The notes under the pieces are model-generated. The model ran no database searches. It was not told the origin of the DNA and worked only from the letters and a program-made list of their open reading frames with translations. Both the position numbers and the translations under genes were made by a program. Below are positions 11,107-23,462 of a DNA stretch of 64,000 nt, piece after piece (positions within the stretch are counted from its first letter, which is position 1; each line of letters starts with the position of its first letter). Source of the DNA: Dactylonectria macrodidyma (lineage: Eukaryota > Ascomycota > Sordariomycetes > Hypocreales > Nectriaceae); the NCBI GenBank assembly GCA_020744425.1, contig JAGMUV010000004.1:3100001-3164000 (forward strand). The letters are read 5' to 3'.

Positions 11107-14100
11107 CTTGGAGGAGTTTTGAGGGTGCGAGCAATAGTAATGTCTTGGGAGGAAGGAGAAAAAGACAGCCAGGGGAGGAAGGGAGGAGGAGATTGAAGTA
11201 GAATTATAACCAGGAGTGCTCGGGGTGGCAGGTGGAGAGGAGTGGGAGGAGTAAAGAGGTTAAGTACCACTGGAAGGTACTACTGGAAGGTAGGAGGCGT
11301 GGGTAGGGTAGGCGTTAGGCGTGGAAGGAGTGGAGGGGCAAGGGAGGAATCGGAGGAGGACGCGAGATTGGATTGGGGGACCCTGGGGCCTTGGACAAAG
11401 GATTGAGATTGGACGGGGAACCAAGACTAGACCTAGGTACGGATACGCAAAGGCACGAAGTACTGTAGAAGCTGGTGGGTAAGATCTCGGCCGGTACAAA
11501 GACGGTAACAGTCCAGCCCAGGCGATAGCGAGACTCCCAGGGACCAGGGGGAACTAAAACGGGCCTTATCCGTACTTGTTGAGTTAGCTAGCGCCCATTT
11601 TTTCACTCTGCGTGCGTGTGTTTACAGTCCCGGAGCCGAGAATTGGTGAGGGTTAATTCACCGCCCTTTTGCAGGCTGGCTACCATTGGGGAAGCCCATG
11701 CTATCCTATGTTACCATTGGAAGCGCCTTGTTTTGGGCCTGGTCGCGCTGGGCTGGGCGGTGCAGTTGCCGTGTGGCATGTGGTATGCGGCATGTGTGAT
11801 AATGCCCATGGCGTACCCAGCAAGCGAGTTGTAGCAAGAGAGGGGCATGACGACTGAAGAAAACAAGGGCATCCATCATGGGAGTAAGTGGAACTGCACG
11901 GCCGCCCAACCCGCAGCATGATGCAGTCCGGGCTGGGCACTGTTGCTGCCAGGGGCGGGACTAATAAAGAAAAAAAGAGAGACGCAAAAAGAAAAAGAAA
12001 AAAACGTGGGCTGGGCGTGTTCTGGCAGAATGCATTGGCTGGTGGCGGGCTGGCGTGGCCATGTTTGGGTCGGGTTGGGGGGAGGGTGGTGGAGAGTGAC
12101 ACAAGACATAGGGTCCTTGTTGGTTCTAGCCTTTTAGGTGGTGGCGGGCGGCTGTAGGTACCACGGGAGTGGAGATGCGGTGGCGGGGAGGGGGACTGGA
12201 TGAGACGGGAGGGACTTACACAGAATCGCACGTCAGTAGATGGGTGACGCAAACAGCACTAGAAGGAGAGGGCGGCGGTTAGGTGGGTTTGTTGATAGAG
12301 GGGGAAAGGAAAAGAGAGAGAAAGGAAGAGAGAGGGAGATGGAGGCGGTGGTGATATGATATGTGGGAAAGAAAGACGAGGTCACGCAGACGAGACCCGA
12401 TGGATGTAGCAACACCAGCCATTGACAACAGAGGTAGGGGAATAATGTGCATGTGCTTCGATCGAGATGCCCAGTGCGTGGGTGCTTGCACTACTCTTTG
12501 GTGCTCCATCGTGGTGTGTGACGGTGTATGATGCGTCCGTCTTTCAGCGTCTCTGTGTGCATCTGCTACTCAAGCATCGTCATTGTTCCATCTCGCCGGG
12601 ATTCACTCAACTTTACTCACCTCATTGGATGAATGAATGCACACAATTTTCCCCCAGTCATTCTCTCCCTCTCCTACTCACATGTCTTCAATTGCCTTTC
12701 TCCCCCAGCCACTCTTCCCACATCACCTATTACCGAACTGGTCGACGTACCGAACCCTCCACTGGCCCGGCTGCCAAAATGTTCCCCCAAGTACACGTCA
12801 TGTATCATAACCCGCCTACCCGTCTTTCATCGCACTCATGACAACCCCCAAGCGTGCTAAAAAAGCCAATATCCCCCCCTCATTAGATGGACGCCATCCA
12901 CCTTCGTGCAAGTTATCTGATCCGATGCCGCACTCTCACAGGCTCTCAATCGTCACGCGCTCCACCGTGGACGGGATCCAGCGTTAGGAGGTCCACATTG
13001 ACTGGGAGAGAGGGGCTAGACGTTCTCATTGAGAGATAAAGCCGATGCCAGACGGCGGGCGAGACATTCCCTACACTCGGAGACTTTCCCAATGGTAAAT
13101 GCGAGCGCAGAAAGAAGTCCATGTCGAACCTAAGAAGGCATTCGCAAAAAAGAGCGGAGACGCAGGAGTCCAGGTGGACAGGGGACATCAGGAGCCGGAG
13201 GGGTATCATTCTGCGCAGTACTGCCGCACTTCACGAACATTGCTCCTGGTCATAGGCAACTACTGGACGTGCTGTAACACGGGCGCATACCCGGCACTGC
13301 CCCACTGTGCACCTGCAGCTCTCGCATTCGGCCTTCTAGCACCCACTTAGTAAGACCCTACGGGTAACGTCTTTTTTTTTCTCACTCAAATGCCTGCCCC
13401 TCACCACCACAATCCAGATCATCAACATCATCACGCATCGTATCCGTATCGACATTTCTGACACTTTCGGCTTCCCCTGCATTGCCTGCCATCACATCAC
13501 TGATCTAAACCTAATAAGCCAAGGGCATTCCATCCCTCTAGGCTCCCACACAAAGTTTCTTTTTTTTTTCCCCACATGCATCTCCCTCATTCAGCCCCCG
13601 TTGCCATTGTTCTCTCCTTGGCTGATGGGATCATCCACCTCAATAAGAAAAACGGTCCAGCCCAGGAACAGTCCCACCCCACACACCCTCTCCAATTATT
13701 CTGCATATCGTCGGCATTTTCCACCATCTCCACATTGTTTGGATTCCTGGAGGCATTAATTTTTATCAGATGCCCCTCCATCCCACGTTCACAGTCCGTC
13801 AAAATGCCCCAAACCATAGCGCATTAACCCTGGTGTCCTGGATTCCTGGTATTTCCATCTCTCACACTAATTGCCTGTCTTGGATCTTTTGCCTTCCGCT
13901 CTTCGTCTCTACCGTGGCTGTTGCACTTCTTGAATATTGCTCCCGTCAACCGTGTCGCCCTCACAACCTCTCGCCGCGCTACCTTGCGGCTCTTGGGAAA
14001 GAAATGGTCAACCGTTACATGAAGGGTGACTTGAGTCCCATCTCTACACAGTCGGCTCAACGAGAACCGTCTGCTCTCTATGAGGACCCTACCAAACCTG

Positions 14101-16084
14101 ATTTACGGCCCTAGATTTATGGCCTCGTTCATCATTTTCTTTTAATCTAGTCTTTCTGAGCTTCTCCTCTATGAAAGGGCAAATGTGACCTCTCGACGAG
14201 ACACAGGACTTACAGGCCCATGAGCGCATTGTTAATGCGACCTCGACCAAAGATGCTCATGAAGCTTCTAGCGACTACCAACAGTATCTGCGTTGCCGGA
14301 AGTGAGGTTGCTCCTGTGCTCTCGACTAGCCTCAAGTGATGTTCTAGCTGACCACGAGTATGTCGCTTGGCTGAGCAATGCCGTTCAAACTTGAGATTGT
14401 AATTCTCCGTACGGACGCGCGCCATGTCCTCTTTAGAGGGATTGCCTCGAAATGTATACTGACCAGTGTATATGCTATCCGCCTTCAGCGAGTGGTCGCA
14501 GGTGGTCAGCCAATCGTCAGCTCGTTGCTGATTGGCATACGCAGATCATTATCGGGGTGAATGGCACCATGCCTTGGGTCACCACAATAGAACAATAAAG
14601 ACGGAAACTCACATCGAGATGACCGGCATCACAGAAAAGGATCTCCCCGCCGATGCATACAGCTGTTGTCCTCCATCTTTTTCCTGAAACTCATATTCTT
14701 TAACAGCTTAACATAACCACATCCCACCATGGCCAAACCCATTCTTTACAACTGTAACAGCCGTTTCCAAATCCATGATTGCCTACCTCGTTTCTCTGTC
14801 CTTGCTCGACCGCTAATATCCTTTTACTCATAGTTATTCCCCATCCTCAACTCTGACGTCTCCATCCTCATCACCCCATCTTCCCACTGGGCTAGAATCA
14901 TCCACGCCCCGATCCTGGCTGATGAGAAAATTATTTGCCCCTCCTAAAGAAACCACCCCTCTAGCGCCGTAGTTTCCCGGTTTGTCCCTCACCAAACGCA
15001 ACCATTCGCAGCAGCAGACGAAACCTCAACTCGATCACCCCACGACCTTGCCCTTCCGTTCCTCGGCGCGGGTCTTCTAGTGTTGATCCAGCTAGTTCCA
15101 GGCCCTCCACCCCTCCTGTAAACTAGCGCAGGCCCCATCTGACCAAGATAATCAACGTGCAGCAACCTGCATCACCGGCACCAGTTAGAAGGCTTCACGG
15201 CCGACCGTTCGCTCAGCTCGTCCCAGGAGACAGGGCGTGGGAGCCGGAGATGTTGTACGTAAGGCGGCCTGCGTACCCATCCTCTAAGCCTCATACTCTG
15301 TAGCTTGCATGCGCTGACCGAGCCGAGCGGGAGCCACCCGCTTCGGCACGTCATGGCATTTTCTGCGTTTTTTCCAAATATCCCACGGCGGACCCATCGG
15401 CAACCATTCAGCATCTTCATGACGCCCCCCCATGCTTCCTCCGTCTCCCGCCTTGGCCGTCTAGCTGCTCCGGTCGACTGCCGAATATCCCTCTTCCCGC
15501 TCCCGCTCCAAGGGGACGGTACTTGAATGTACTCCATGATACAACGCAAGCCACCCACGAGGAGTATGCCACCTCTCGTCGAGTTTATCCAAACAGGGAA
15601 GGGCGTGAATGAACATTTTTCTTGCGTCGATCTGATAATTCTTGAACCCCTGCCAGAAGATGGAGATGAGCACCAGGGTGTCCATGACTCCATGCATGGA
15701 GGTGTGCGGCATTGGGCTCATGTCTAAACAAGGCAAAGTGCGAGTTCTCATCCAGACAGAGATGCATTACGATTCTCGGCCCACATCCACTTAAAGAATA
15801 GAGGATGTTCAATTTTTCTCGACTCAAAACATCTCAAAGGGTACCGTACATGTGCAGAAATCTCTGCAGCAAATGCCCCCACGAGGGGTTACTTGCCATG
15901 CCAGCGACGTAAACATTCTTTTATGAAACACGGCCTCCCACGTCAACCCATGCTAGTCCATCCAGTTCATTTTCATGTGATGCAGTCACTTGGAGTCCAA
16001 TGGTATGCGGCGCAATTCCGTTAAAATGTATCGATCAAATTTATTGTTCCATGCTCGTTACGTGGTGTCATTACTCGTTTGCGT
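11107..16084. other. Long intergenic region upstream of HMG-CoA synthase
   Basis: About 5 kb with no protein I recognise on either strand. It holds long purine/pyrimidine tracts (about 11112-11400 and 12290-12345), poly-T runs near 13371 and 13560, and mixed unique sequence. The first part is the promoter and 5' leader of the HMG-CoA synthase gene; the last part is the 3' flank of the AAA ATPase. A non-coding transcript or a very diverged gene cannot be excluded. Confidence 0.45.
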
Positions 16085-18148
16085 TTATAGTGAGATGTTC
16101 TCGGGAGTATCGTATCCTGAATCAGAGGAGCCCTTGGGCTTTCCCTCCACCAGCCCATCCTTGGCTTCAACAGCATTCTCCTCAATCCTATTGCCTTCAA
16201 TCTTGTCATCGACCTCGTCAGTCTTTTTGTTATCTTCGTCCTTCTTCGCCTTGGATTCTGCCTCTGACTCGGAATCCGAATCCGAATCTGACGAGCAGTC
16301 AGAGCCAACATCTTGACCCTCAGCCCTGCGCTTGGCCAGCTTGGCCAGCTTAGCCTTCTTCTTCTTGGCCTTAGCCTTCTCCTCCTTGCGCTTCTTCTTA
16401 GCTTCCTCCTTCTTGGTCTTCTCCTCCTCCTTCTTGCGCTCCTCCTCTTCCTTGCGACGGGCCTCGGCCTCATCGAGCTCCTTCTTCTTCTTTTCTTTGC
16501 GCGTCTCCACGATCCACTCGTCAACATTCTCCAGCACCTTTTCGGGGTTGCGCTTGTGCTTGAGGAGGAGACCTTGGATCTCTGCAGGGCTGAACTCGTG
16601 CTCGGGGATCTTCTCAGCAAACTGGGCGGCGAGGGCGCTCACGCGCTCGACAGTCTCGGCACGGATCGTCGCTGTTTCGTCGGCCAACTTCTTGGCCTCT
16701 TCAGCGTTGAGAAGCTCGGATTGCTTGGGAGCGGGCTCTCCGGATCCTCGCACATCTTCACCGTCATAGGGGGCATAAATGGCGCGGAAGATGGAGGCAG
16801 TCATGTCAGCGTCGGCAAGGCCAAAGTTCACAATCATGTCAACACGACCAGGTCGAATGAGGGCCTTGTCCAACTTCTCGAGGTGGTTGGTCGTCATGAT
16901 GAGAACACGGCCCTCCTGAGAGGCAACGCCATCCAGAATATTCAGCAACCCGGAGAGTGAGAGTCTGCCAGGTAGAGTGGGAGTCGTGGTCGCGGGCTTG
17001 CCGGGTATAGATGGAGCAGCAGCAGCAGGGGCTTGATCAGGGGGCTGATCAGTGCTACGCTCTCCCTTACCCTCCTCACGGGTATGGGTGAGACCAGCGC
17101 TGTCAATGTCCTCGAGAAGAACCACGCATCGACGGGGAAGCTCGGCAAAGAGAGTAGCGAGGTTCTCCTCGGTGGCCATGATGGAACTCAAGCTGACCAT
17201 GTAGATTCTCATGCGGAAGAAACCAGCCAATGCAAGACTAAGAGAACTCTTTCCAGTTCCGGGAGGGCCGTAGAGGAGGTAGCCACGGCGGTAGGGAATG
17301 CCCCGGTTGGAGTACCATCGGCGAGTCGCGGGGTTAAGATAATCGGTTACATCGGCAATGAGGTCCTCCTTGACCTTCTCATTGAGGATGACAGTGGAAA
17401 CGGGGCGGCTGGCGCGGGTCATGCAGCGCTGCCATGTAGGATCGCCGCCACTGCTACCAGCCGCACCACGGTAAATGAGGGTCTTGCTCTCGTCCTTCTT
17501 GGTGTATTGCTGGCGGGCATCAAGGAGAAGCTCCTTAAGGATGCGAGGGCTGCGGCCGAAGCATGAAATGGTAATCTCTTCGCGCTCGCTAACGACCAGA
17601 AATGTCGACTGCTCACGGTTCTCGTGTCGCTCAAAGAGCAGCAGGTGACCGTGATACCAGAAAAAGTGGGTGCCGAACGACGGGGTATACTGAAGAGGCT
17701 TCTTGCGGGGAGCGGTGCCGTTGGAACCGTCGCCCTCGCCTTCCTCGTCTTCATCATCATCATTGTATCGCCAAAGGAACCAGCTGCGAGAGTTGATATT
17801 GGTGTTAACAATAAATCGGCGCGAGCCCTGGGCGAAAGGCTGAGATGCCACCCACGACATGACGAAATTGTAGGTTTCGTCATCGGTGCGAATACGAACG
17901 ACAGACATGCCATACTTCTCAATCAGGCCCCAGACATAGTCGCTCATGTAGGTCCAGGCAAAGGTGAGGCCGGAGATGATGAGAAGAAGAGGGATGTAGA
18001 GGTTGAGGTCGATTCCCAAGTAAGCGTGGATGGCGGAAGAGAAGACGGAGAATCCAGGTATTAGGTAGTCCAGGACGGCGAACTGAGGAGGTCGAATAGC
18101 ATCGGTCGGCAGGCCATCGCCGAGGTGTGATGTGTTTGCAGACTCCAT
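16085..18148 (-). CDS. BCS1-like AAA ATPase
   Basis: Single exon, 687 residues from the ATG at 18148; in-frame upstream ATGs at 18217 and 18193 would add up to 23 residues. One hydrophobic segment (LNLYIPLLLIISGLTFAWTY, about residues 49-68) is followed by the BCS1 N-terminal domain. The AAA module has Walker A GPPGTGKSS (about 294-302), Walker B VVLLEDID, and sensor and arginine motifs in MTTNHLEKLD and RPGRVD. A Pro/Ala-rich insert sits inside the AAA domain after Walker B. The C-terminal 150 residues are a charged Lys/Glu coiled-coil-like tail ending in a Ser/Asp tract. Yeast Bcs1 threads the Rieske protein through the inner mitochondrial membrane. The tail and insert suggest one of the fungal BCS1-like paralogues, not Bcs1 itself. 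Confidence 0.88.
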   Translation of the reverse strand: MESANTSHLGDGLPTDAIRPPQFAVLDYLIPGFSVFSSAIHAYLGIDLNLYIPLLLIISGLTFAWTYMSDYVWGLIEKYGMSVVRIRTDDETYNFVMSWVASQPFAQGSRRFIVNTNINSRSWFLWRYNDDDEDEEGEGDGSNGTAPRKKPLQYTPSFGTHFFWYHGHLLLFERHENREQSTFLVVSEREEITISCFGRSPRILKELLLDARQQYTKKDESKTLIYRGAAGSSGGDPTWQRCMTRASRPVSTVILNEKVKEDLIADVTDYLNPATRRWYSNRGIPYRRGYLLYGPPGTGKSSLSLALAGFFRMRIYMVSLSSIMATEENLATLFAELPRRCVVLLEDIDSAGLTHTREEGKGERSTDQPPDQAPAAAAPSIPGKPATTTPTLPGRLSLSGLLNILDGVASQEGRVLIMTTNHLEKLDKALIRPGRVDMIVNFGLADADMTASIFRAIYAPYDGEDVRGSGEPAPKQSELLNAEEAKKLADETATIRAETVERVSALAAQFAEKIPEHEFSPAEIQGLLLKHKRNPEKVLENVDEWIVETRKEKKKKELDEAEARRKEEEERKKEEEKTKKEEAKKKRKEEKAKAKKKKAKLAKLAKRRAEGQDVGSDCSSDSDSDSESEAESKAKKDEDNKKTDEVDDKIEGNRIEENAVEAKDGLVEGKPKGSSDSGYDTPENISL

Positions 18149-20661
18149 GATGATGGATCTCTTGGGTGATACTAGGTCGCTAAGAGATATCATGCACAGT
18201 GGGACAATAAATGCCAATGACTCTGCGAATATGATGAAACCAAGCCAAAGAAATGAAAGGCCGGTGATAGAGATGAAGCCACAAGAGCAGATGAGAGAGG
18301 ATGGGATGGATAGAGATAGTCGGGGGTCATGATATGTTTTATATGCCAGGCCGGAGCTTTATGTCAGACTGCAAGTATGCGGCCGGGATGCCAAGGCCCC
18401 GCCTTCTGCAAGTTGTCCGCCATCCGGAAGAGGCGTCCGAGCGGACGGGAGCAAAACGACCAACCAGAAACGGCCAAGCAGAGGCATCCGGGCAGCCTTA
18501 CAAGGCGCCTGGGTGGTCCATCGGCAGGGATGTGTGGGAACGGGGACTGAGTCACATGGCCAACCCGAGAATGACCCCATAGATGACGCCTGTGCTGCCT
18601 TGATGCCCGTGTTTGCGGTGGACGAATGTGGCATCGGACGTTTGTGTGGCAATGGAGTGGATGTGAAAGGTAAGAAAGGCTGGTGCTGTGTGGCTGTTCC
18701 CAAGTGGATGTGGTGGGTTCGTCTGACACCTTGCCAGGCATCAACCAGCCTAGCAGCTTGAGGAAATTCAGGCAGCCCTCCTGACATCTATCTCATCTCG
18801 ACTCTGAGTCGTCAATGGCGAACCCCAAGAACTCGCATGCTCAGATTTAGCAATGTCGTATTGCATTGCATTGCCGCATGACGGCTTGGCTGCCTTTTCT
18901 TCTTCAATCGCTACCCGCATCGTTGTTCAGGGACAAGACCTGGCAAAAGGAACTTCTGTAAGGGTCGTGGCATGTCGGCGAGCCCCGCTGGCGGTGCATG
19001 CAGCAAGCAATAGTTGACACTGGCGGCCTCAGTTTTGTACCCTTACATTAGATTGTATCACCAATGTCTTACCGCTAGCTGCACGACATCGTCATAGCTG
19101 CCGTTCAGCAACTAGACACGTGAGCGATTGGCGAGTTGCACGATGTGCAATTAATGGTACCTCAATTGCTCAGGTATCTTGCTGGGTACCTGTCCGACAA
19201 CCAACTGTCAGGCACAAGTTTTGCCGATCACCTTGTTCCTGTCTTGCGCATGCTCTTCGTCCTAAAGCAAGCAATACGATCGGACCAATGATTGGCAATG
19301 CAATCTGGGTATCATGGGCACACTTCGTACTCCGTAGTTCAGTCTCTCCATCGCAAAGCACCCTGCAGCCCCCGCCGTCATTTCATGCCGGCGTCACCGG
19401 CAGCCAGCCTCAAACGACCGTGGCTGAGCAGCTCGAGGCGCCACACCCGGTAAGAGTCACATCCAGTAGCAGAGTGTGCCTAGTAGCCAATAAGAAGCAC
19501 CCAATTCCAACATCAATATTGATATTTCGTCATCTACCTTCGCCGGAGAATACTTAGTGTACTTTACATTAGCCGGTCAATCGGTTGTGGTTAAGACAAT
19601 GATCCTCAATTTTGCGGCCTTGGTGAGGTTGAAAGCTAAACCGCATGGATGTTCAAATGTAAGCAAAAGACAACTAACACAAGCTGCTAGAGGCCTTCTC
19701 ACACTCCTTACCTAACTCCTTAAATGTTCAGTTTTTGTGGTTGCCAAAGATAGATTCTAGCGGATGCCTTGGTGAGAGCAACTGACAATATCTAGAGTTG
19801 ACTGCCCTTACTGCCCTCACTGCACGTCACTTCCGAGGTTCTCGTTACTCCTCGTGGGACACTGCGTAACAATCGGCCACCACGTTCCAGGTTGACCCTT
19901 GCCGCATCCCAGAAATGCATAGTCTGGGAAAGGGAAGTGATTCGCTCCGGCTCTCTTACCTTATCCACAATTACCAATGAGCCGTTCCTTAGCTGGCATA
20001 TTTTGAAGCGCGGCGAAAGCGTGGGTAGCGGACGAACGAAAAGAAATAGAGGGCGAGACAAGACCTGTGCAGTATAGGCGAAAGTTGATGAGAAAATCAT
20101 GCCGCGACGCAGCAAAAAATGGAAGATGGTAGCGGTGTTGAACTGGCGTCATCATTGGTCCAGGCGCATTTGGTGCAGTCGGCCCCTGTCTCCCTCCATA
20201 ACTAATACGATTCAGACATGGCAGACAGCTAGTAGATAGAGCTCAGAATTTACGACCGCCCCGCCTAACCGTTGAAGCACATGAATGAGTAGCTCCAGGA
20301 CCACAAAAATAATACCGCAAGTACTCGTGAGTGTAAAACCATGCTCGCTCTTTACGGAGCTCTTGGGTAATCACCCGATGGCGTCTTTCAGGGGCAGAGA
20401 AGGGTCAGTGAGGCGACAATCACGATGTATTGACTCAGTTATAGCCCGAAATACAGGCACCCCTGTCCCGAGAATGGATGTGATTAAGTTAGGCACTGCC
20501 AAAATGAGAAGGAAAAAGCTCCTGGGGAGGGGGGACTATGCCGGCCATTAGCGGTGCTGATGTTCCTGCGAAGCAGTCTTGAATGAGACTTCGCCACTGC
20601 CATCCACCTAGCATTCCATCCCATACGACTTGAATTAGAGACAATGGCTCCATCTTCAAGT
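18149..20661. other. Intergenic, no supported gene
   Basis: About 2.5 kb between the start of the AAA ATPase and the 3' end of the F-box pseudogene, both on the minus strand. Open frames are short, overlapping and unrecognised. Confidence 0.5.
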
Positions 20662-21939
20662 TCAATCCATCAGTCCAGCGGGGAACTGGTCGCGGCGGCA
20701 CAAATGCTCAATGCTGTCTAAGCTAACAACCATTTCCGCGCCGCATTCCTCTCGACTTCCTCGAAAACAAAGAGGAAACTCGACCATAATGCAAACTTGC
20801 CGGAGATTCGGCATCCTGTTGTCAATCCGTCGAACGAGACTAAAGAGCCATTCTTTAACCAGGTCCATCAATTCTTGTGAAGTGTAAACCAACTGATCAT
20901 TTCTGAAAAGTCCCTCGCCTCTTTTTTGTTTCCCGAAAATGAACGCAAAACATTCCAGCTTTGGTAGGTCCCGGAGCTTAGTACATATATTGTCTATGTC
21001 ATCGTACTGTATTGCATGTTAGTTAGCGTCCACGATAACGGTAGAGATGCCAGATAAATTAGCATAGTACCACTCACATAAAGTTGTATATTAGAGTCGA
21101 ATAGAAAATAATTCCAGTTAGGTTCGCCATCATGCACCACCAGTCATTCTAGATCTGGGAAGAAGTGAGCAGCATAGATCAGATTTTCAGTGTCGCAACT
21201 ATCCGTAACAATGTCCTCGTAGGTAGAGAAGCATAAACGTTTGAGTCTAGGGTGGTGTTGCTTGAAGTTCGTCCCATTTGCGAGTGAGATGTAATCTATG
21301 TTGGTATGCAAGCTCTCTAAGACTCATAGGACGCAGTTGGCTGTTGCTGCAAACACAAGTCGGGGATTCGCAAGGATTCTGAGGTGGGCAACTCTCGGCC
21401 ACATATACTCGGGCGATTGACGCAGGCTTTGCTCCAAATACGCTCCCTGAGAGGCAGGTATTGTTCTGAAGTCAAGAGTAAGGATCCGAAGGTTTGTCAT
21501 GAGTTGGAATGAACTAAAGATACGCCCTGGCAGTTCATAATCCACATACTGAGGAGCGCGGGCTCCTATGGTCCAGCCGAAGCCTCGCGAGTCAGCCTCG
21601 ACGACAATTGAGAAGACTGTCATCCTGGCGTGCCTGTTGCATCGCGTTAAGAGAAGAAGAGTCTCATATGAAGGGGTGGTAATTACTGGATGTGGTCATG
21701 AAGCCGAACAATGCTGGGTTTCACGCTGCCATGAATGAATCCGTTCAAGGCACGTGAAAGAGCTTTTGGTGCTTCCTGAAAGAAGACCTCTGCGAACAAT
21801 GGACGATGGAAGTACTCCCGACATAGCTTGAGACTTTAGTGAGTGAATCAAAATCCCCTTTCTCAAAATATCCTGCAATAGTAGATATGATTTCTGGTGG
21901 GAATCTGTAGAGGATCGATGGCTTGCCGAGGTCTGCCAT
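20662..21939 (-). pseudogene. F-box / leucine-rich-type protein, decayed
   Basis: Minus-strand exons 21687-21939, 21078-21633 and 20662-21006 join through good GT-AG introns (53 and 71 bp). The protein starts with an F-box (LYRFPPEIISTIAGYF...DSLTKVS) and continues with fungal F-box repeats such as MTNLRILTLDFRTIP and HPRLKRLCFSTYED. Three lesions break it: a missing base at about 21832-21838, just after the F-box, after which the sensible frame is one step away (LCREYFHRPLFAEV); and in-frame TGA codons at 21324-21326 and 21144-21146 inside exon 2. Both stops could come from CGA by one C-to-T change. Splice sites and the last exon remain intact, so the decay looks recent. F-box proteins select targets for SCF ubiquitin ligases. 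Confidence 0.75.
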
Positions 21940-22571
21940 GGCTGGCGAGCTTACGAGAGCTCAGAGGAGCGTCCTAGGAGTAAAAACTTTTGCCGTCCGG
22001 GGTACCCAGAGGGTGCTTTTACCGATAGCACCGGGCTTCAGCAAACGCAGTCAGTCGTATAGGTCGGAGTTTGATGATGGTGTTGGTGTTGGAAAGTGCC
22101 TCGTGAAGGCCGTGGGGACGATAAAGGGGGAGAAGAGAGGTTTGCGCCGGTAGGTGATCGGGAATGACGACACAGCGCACACGTGCAATAGTAGTCTAAG
22201 GCCGTGAGAGTCGCCCCTTAGGAGAGAATCGAGAAACGGGTTTGCCTCTAAGATCATCAAGTAAATTGAACTATGAACAGCATAAACAGGCCACTTCTCT
22301 GCGACAGGCAATCCTGCTACATTATTCGCCATTCCTCGCCGTGCTTCTTGTAATACTGATTCCTCACATCGCCTCCTCCAAGTTTCCAATGAACTCCGGC
22401 CGGCCCATTCAATGGCAGTGCCGTTCTTTGTACTGTTGTTCCTGCCAGTCTGTTCACTGTGTTTCTGCCTCCCACCTTGGATTTTCCATTCAGTCGGGTG
22501 TTCCTTGCGCCCGAGCCACTTGGGTTTTGAAGGCTTCATTCTGCCTTTCCGACCCAGAGTCTTGATTAACT
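21940..22571. other. Intergenic between the F-box pseudogene and the repeat protein
   Basis: About 630 bases. A 162-codon minus-strand frame (22051-22539) runs through it but shows no family signature, and I do not count it as a gene. Confidence 0.4.
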
Positions 22572-23462
22572 CTAGCTCTCTTCCTCTGTTTGGGCGTCAT
22601 TGAAGAAACTGGGGACCTCGTAGTCAGCTGCCCCGTCAGGATCGTTTGTGTTGGAGAGCTCGTAGTTGAATGTTCCGTCAAGATCGTTGGTGTTGGAGAA
22701 CTCGTAGTTGACTGCTCCGTCAGTATCGCTGGTGCTGGGGAGCTCTTGTGTGGCCTCAGTGGTATTGTCCTCGGCACTCGTGAGCTTGGGCTGAACCATG
22801 ACAAAATCATCGTAGTTTATGGCGATGTTTTGGTCCCCTGCTGTGGCACTGCCAAGAGTGCTTGTGGGCTCCGGCTGAAACATCGAGACAAGATCGTTGG
22901 TGTTGGCGGTGTGTTGGTTTCCTGTCGTAGCATCGCCAAAAGAGCTTGTGGGCTCTGACTGAAACATAGGGGGAAGATTTTTGGGGTTGGTGAGCTCAAG
23001 GTTGGCCGCGAGGGCATGGTTATCGTTGTTGGTGAAGTGGTGATCGACAGCTGTGGCATTGCTCCCGGGGCTCGTAAACTCTGGCTGAACCATCGTAGCA
23101 TGATGCTTGGACTTGGTGCGCTGTCGCTCGGATCTGGTGCGTCGTCGCGTGGATCTGGTGCGCTGTCGCTTAGGCGTCACTGCAACATCCTGAGCCTCTC
23201 GGTTACTTTCTTGGACTCGCGGTCTCTTCAGCGTAGTGGCAGTCTGCCGTTTCTTTACCACGTTAGATCCTGTAAGTAGTGGATCGTACACAAGATATTG
23301 AGAAGTTCTTACCTGCGCTTCTGGTGGAAGATGTTCTTCCGTGGCGTTGGATTGGGCCTTTTGGGCATAGTATTTGTCACGACCGCGTTGGTAAAGCTCC
23401 TCCCAGCAGGAAACCCCAAGTGCTTGGAGTATCTCGGGTTTCCACTGGCCTCGCCCCTCCAT
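22572..23462 (-). CDS. Unrecognised protein with basic and acidic internal repeats
   Basis: Open frame of 296 residues from the ATG at 23462 (MEGRGQWKPEILQALG). Upstream codons of the same frame lack an ATG near the start. Residues 1-40 look globular. A basic tract then repeats a seven-residue unit (KRQRTRS, TRRRTRS, ERQRTKS), possibly a nuclear signal. The C-terminal half is built of about 28-residue units that start MVQPEFTS, MFQSEPTS, MFQPEPTS and MVQPKLTS. These shorten to 14-residue units (AVNYEFSNTNDLDG, TFNYELSNTNDPDG, then AADYEV). A candidate 43-bp intron at about 23273-23315 has good ends, but removing it would break the frame. No known domain is recognised; function unknown. Confidence 0.6.
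   Translation of the reverse strand: MEGRGQWKPEILQALGVSCWEELYQRGRDKYYAQKAQSNATEEHLPPEAQVRTSQYLVYDPLLTGSNVVKKRQTATTLKRPRVQESNREAQDVAVTPKRQRTRSTRRRTRSERQRTKSKHHATMVQPEFTSPGSNATAVDHHFTNNDNHALAANLELTNPKNLPPMFQSEPTSSFGDATTGNQHTANTNDLVSMFQPEPTSTLGSATAGDQNIAINYDDFVMVQPKLTSAEDNTTEATQELPSTSDTDGAVNYEFSNTNDLDGTFNYELSNTNDPDGAADYEVPSFFNDAQTEEES

Noticed and set aside
16313..16960. A 215-codon plus-strand frame antisense to the AAA ATPase, with a Leu-rich start
   Set aside because: It is the complement of the Lys/Glu-rich tail and the AAA domain; the hydrophobic look comes from antisense Lys and Glu codons.
22051..22539. A 162-codon minus-strand frame between the F-box pseudogene and the repeat protein
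   Set aside because: It has no family signature, overlaps other open frames, and lacks clear splice links to a neighbour.
23273..23315. A candidate 43-bp intron in the repeat-protein gene
   Set aside because: Splice ends look good, but removing it puts a stop a few codons later, whereas the unspliced frame stays open for the whole protein.
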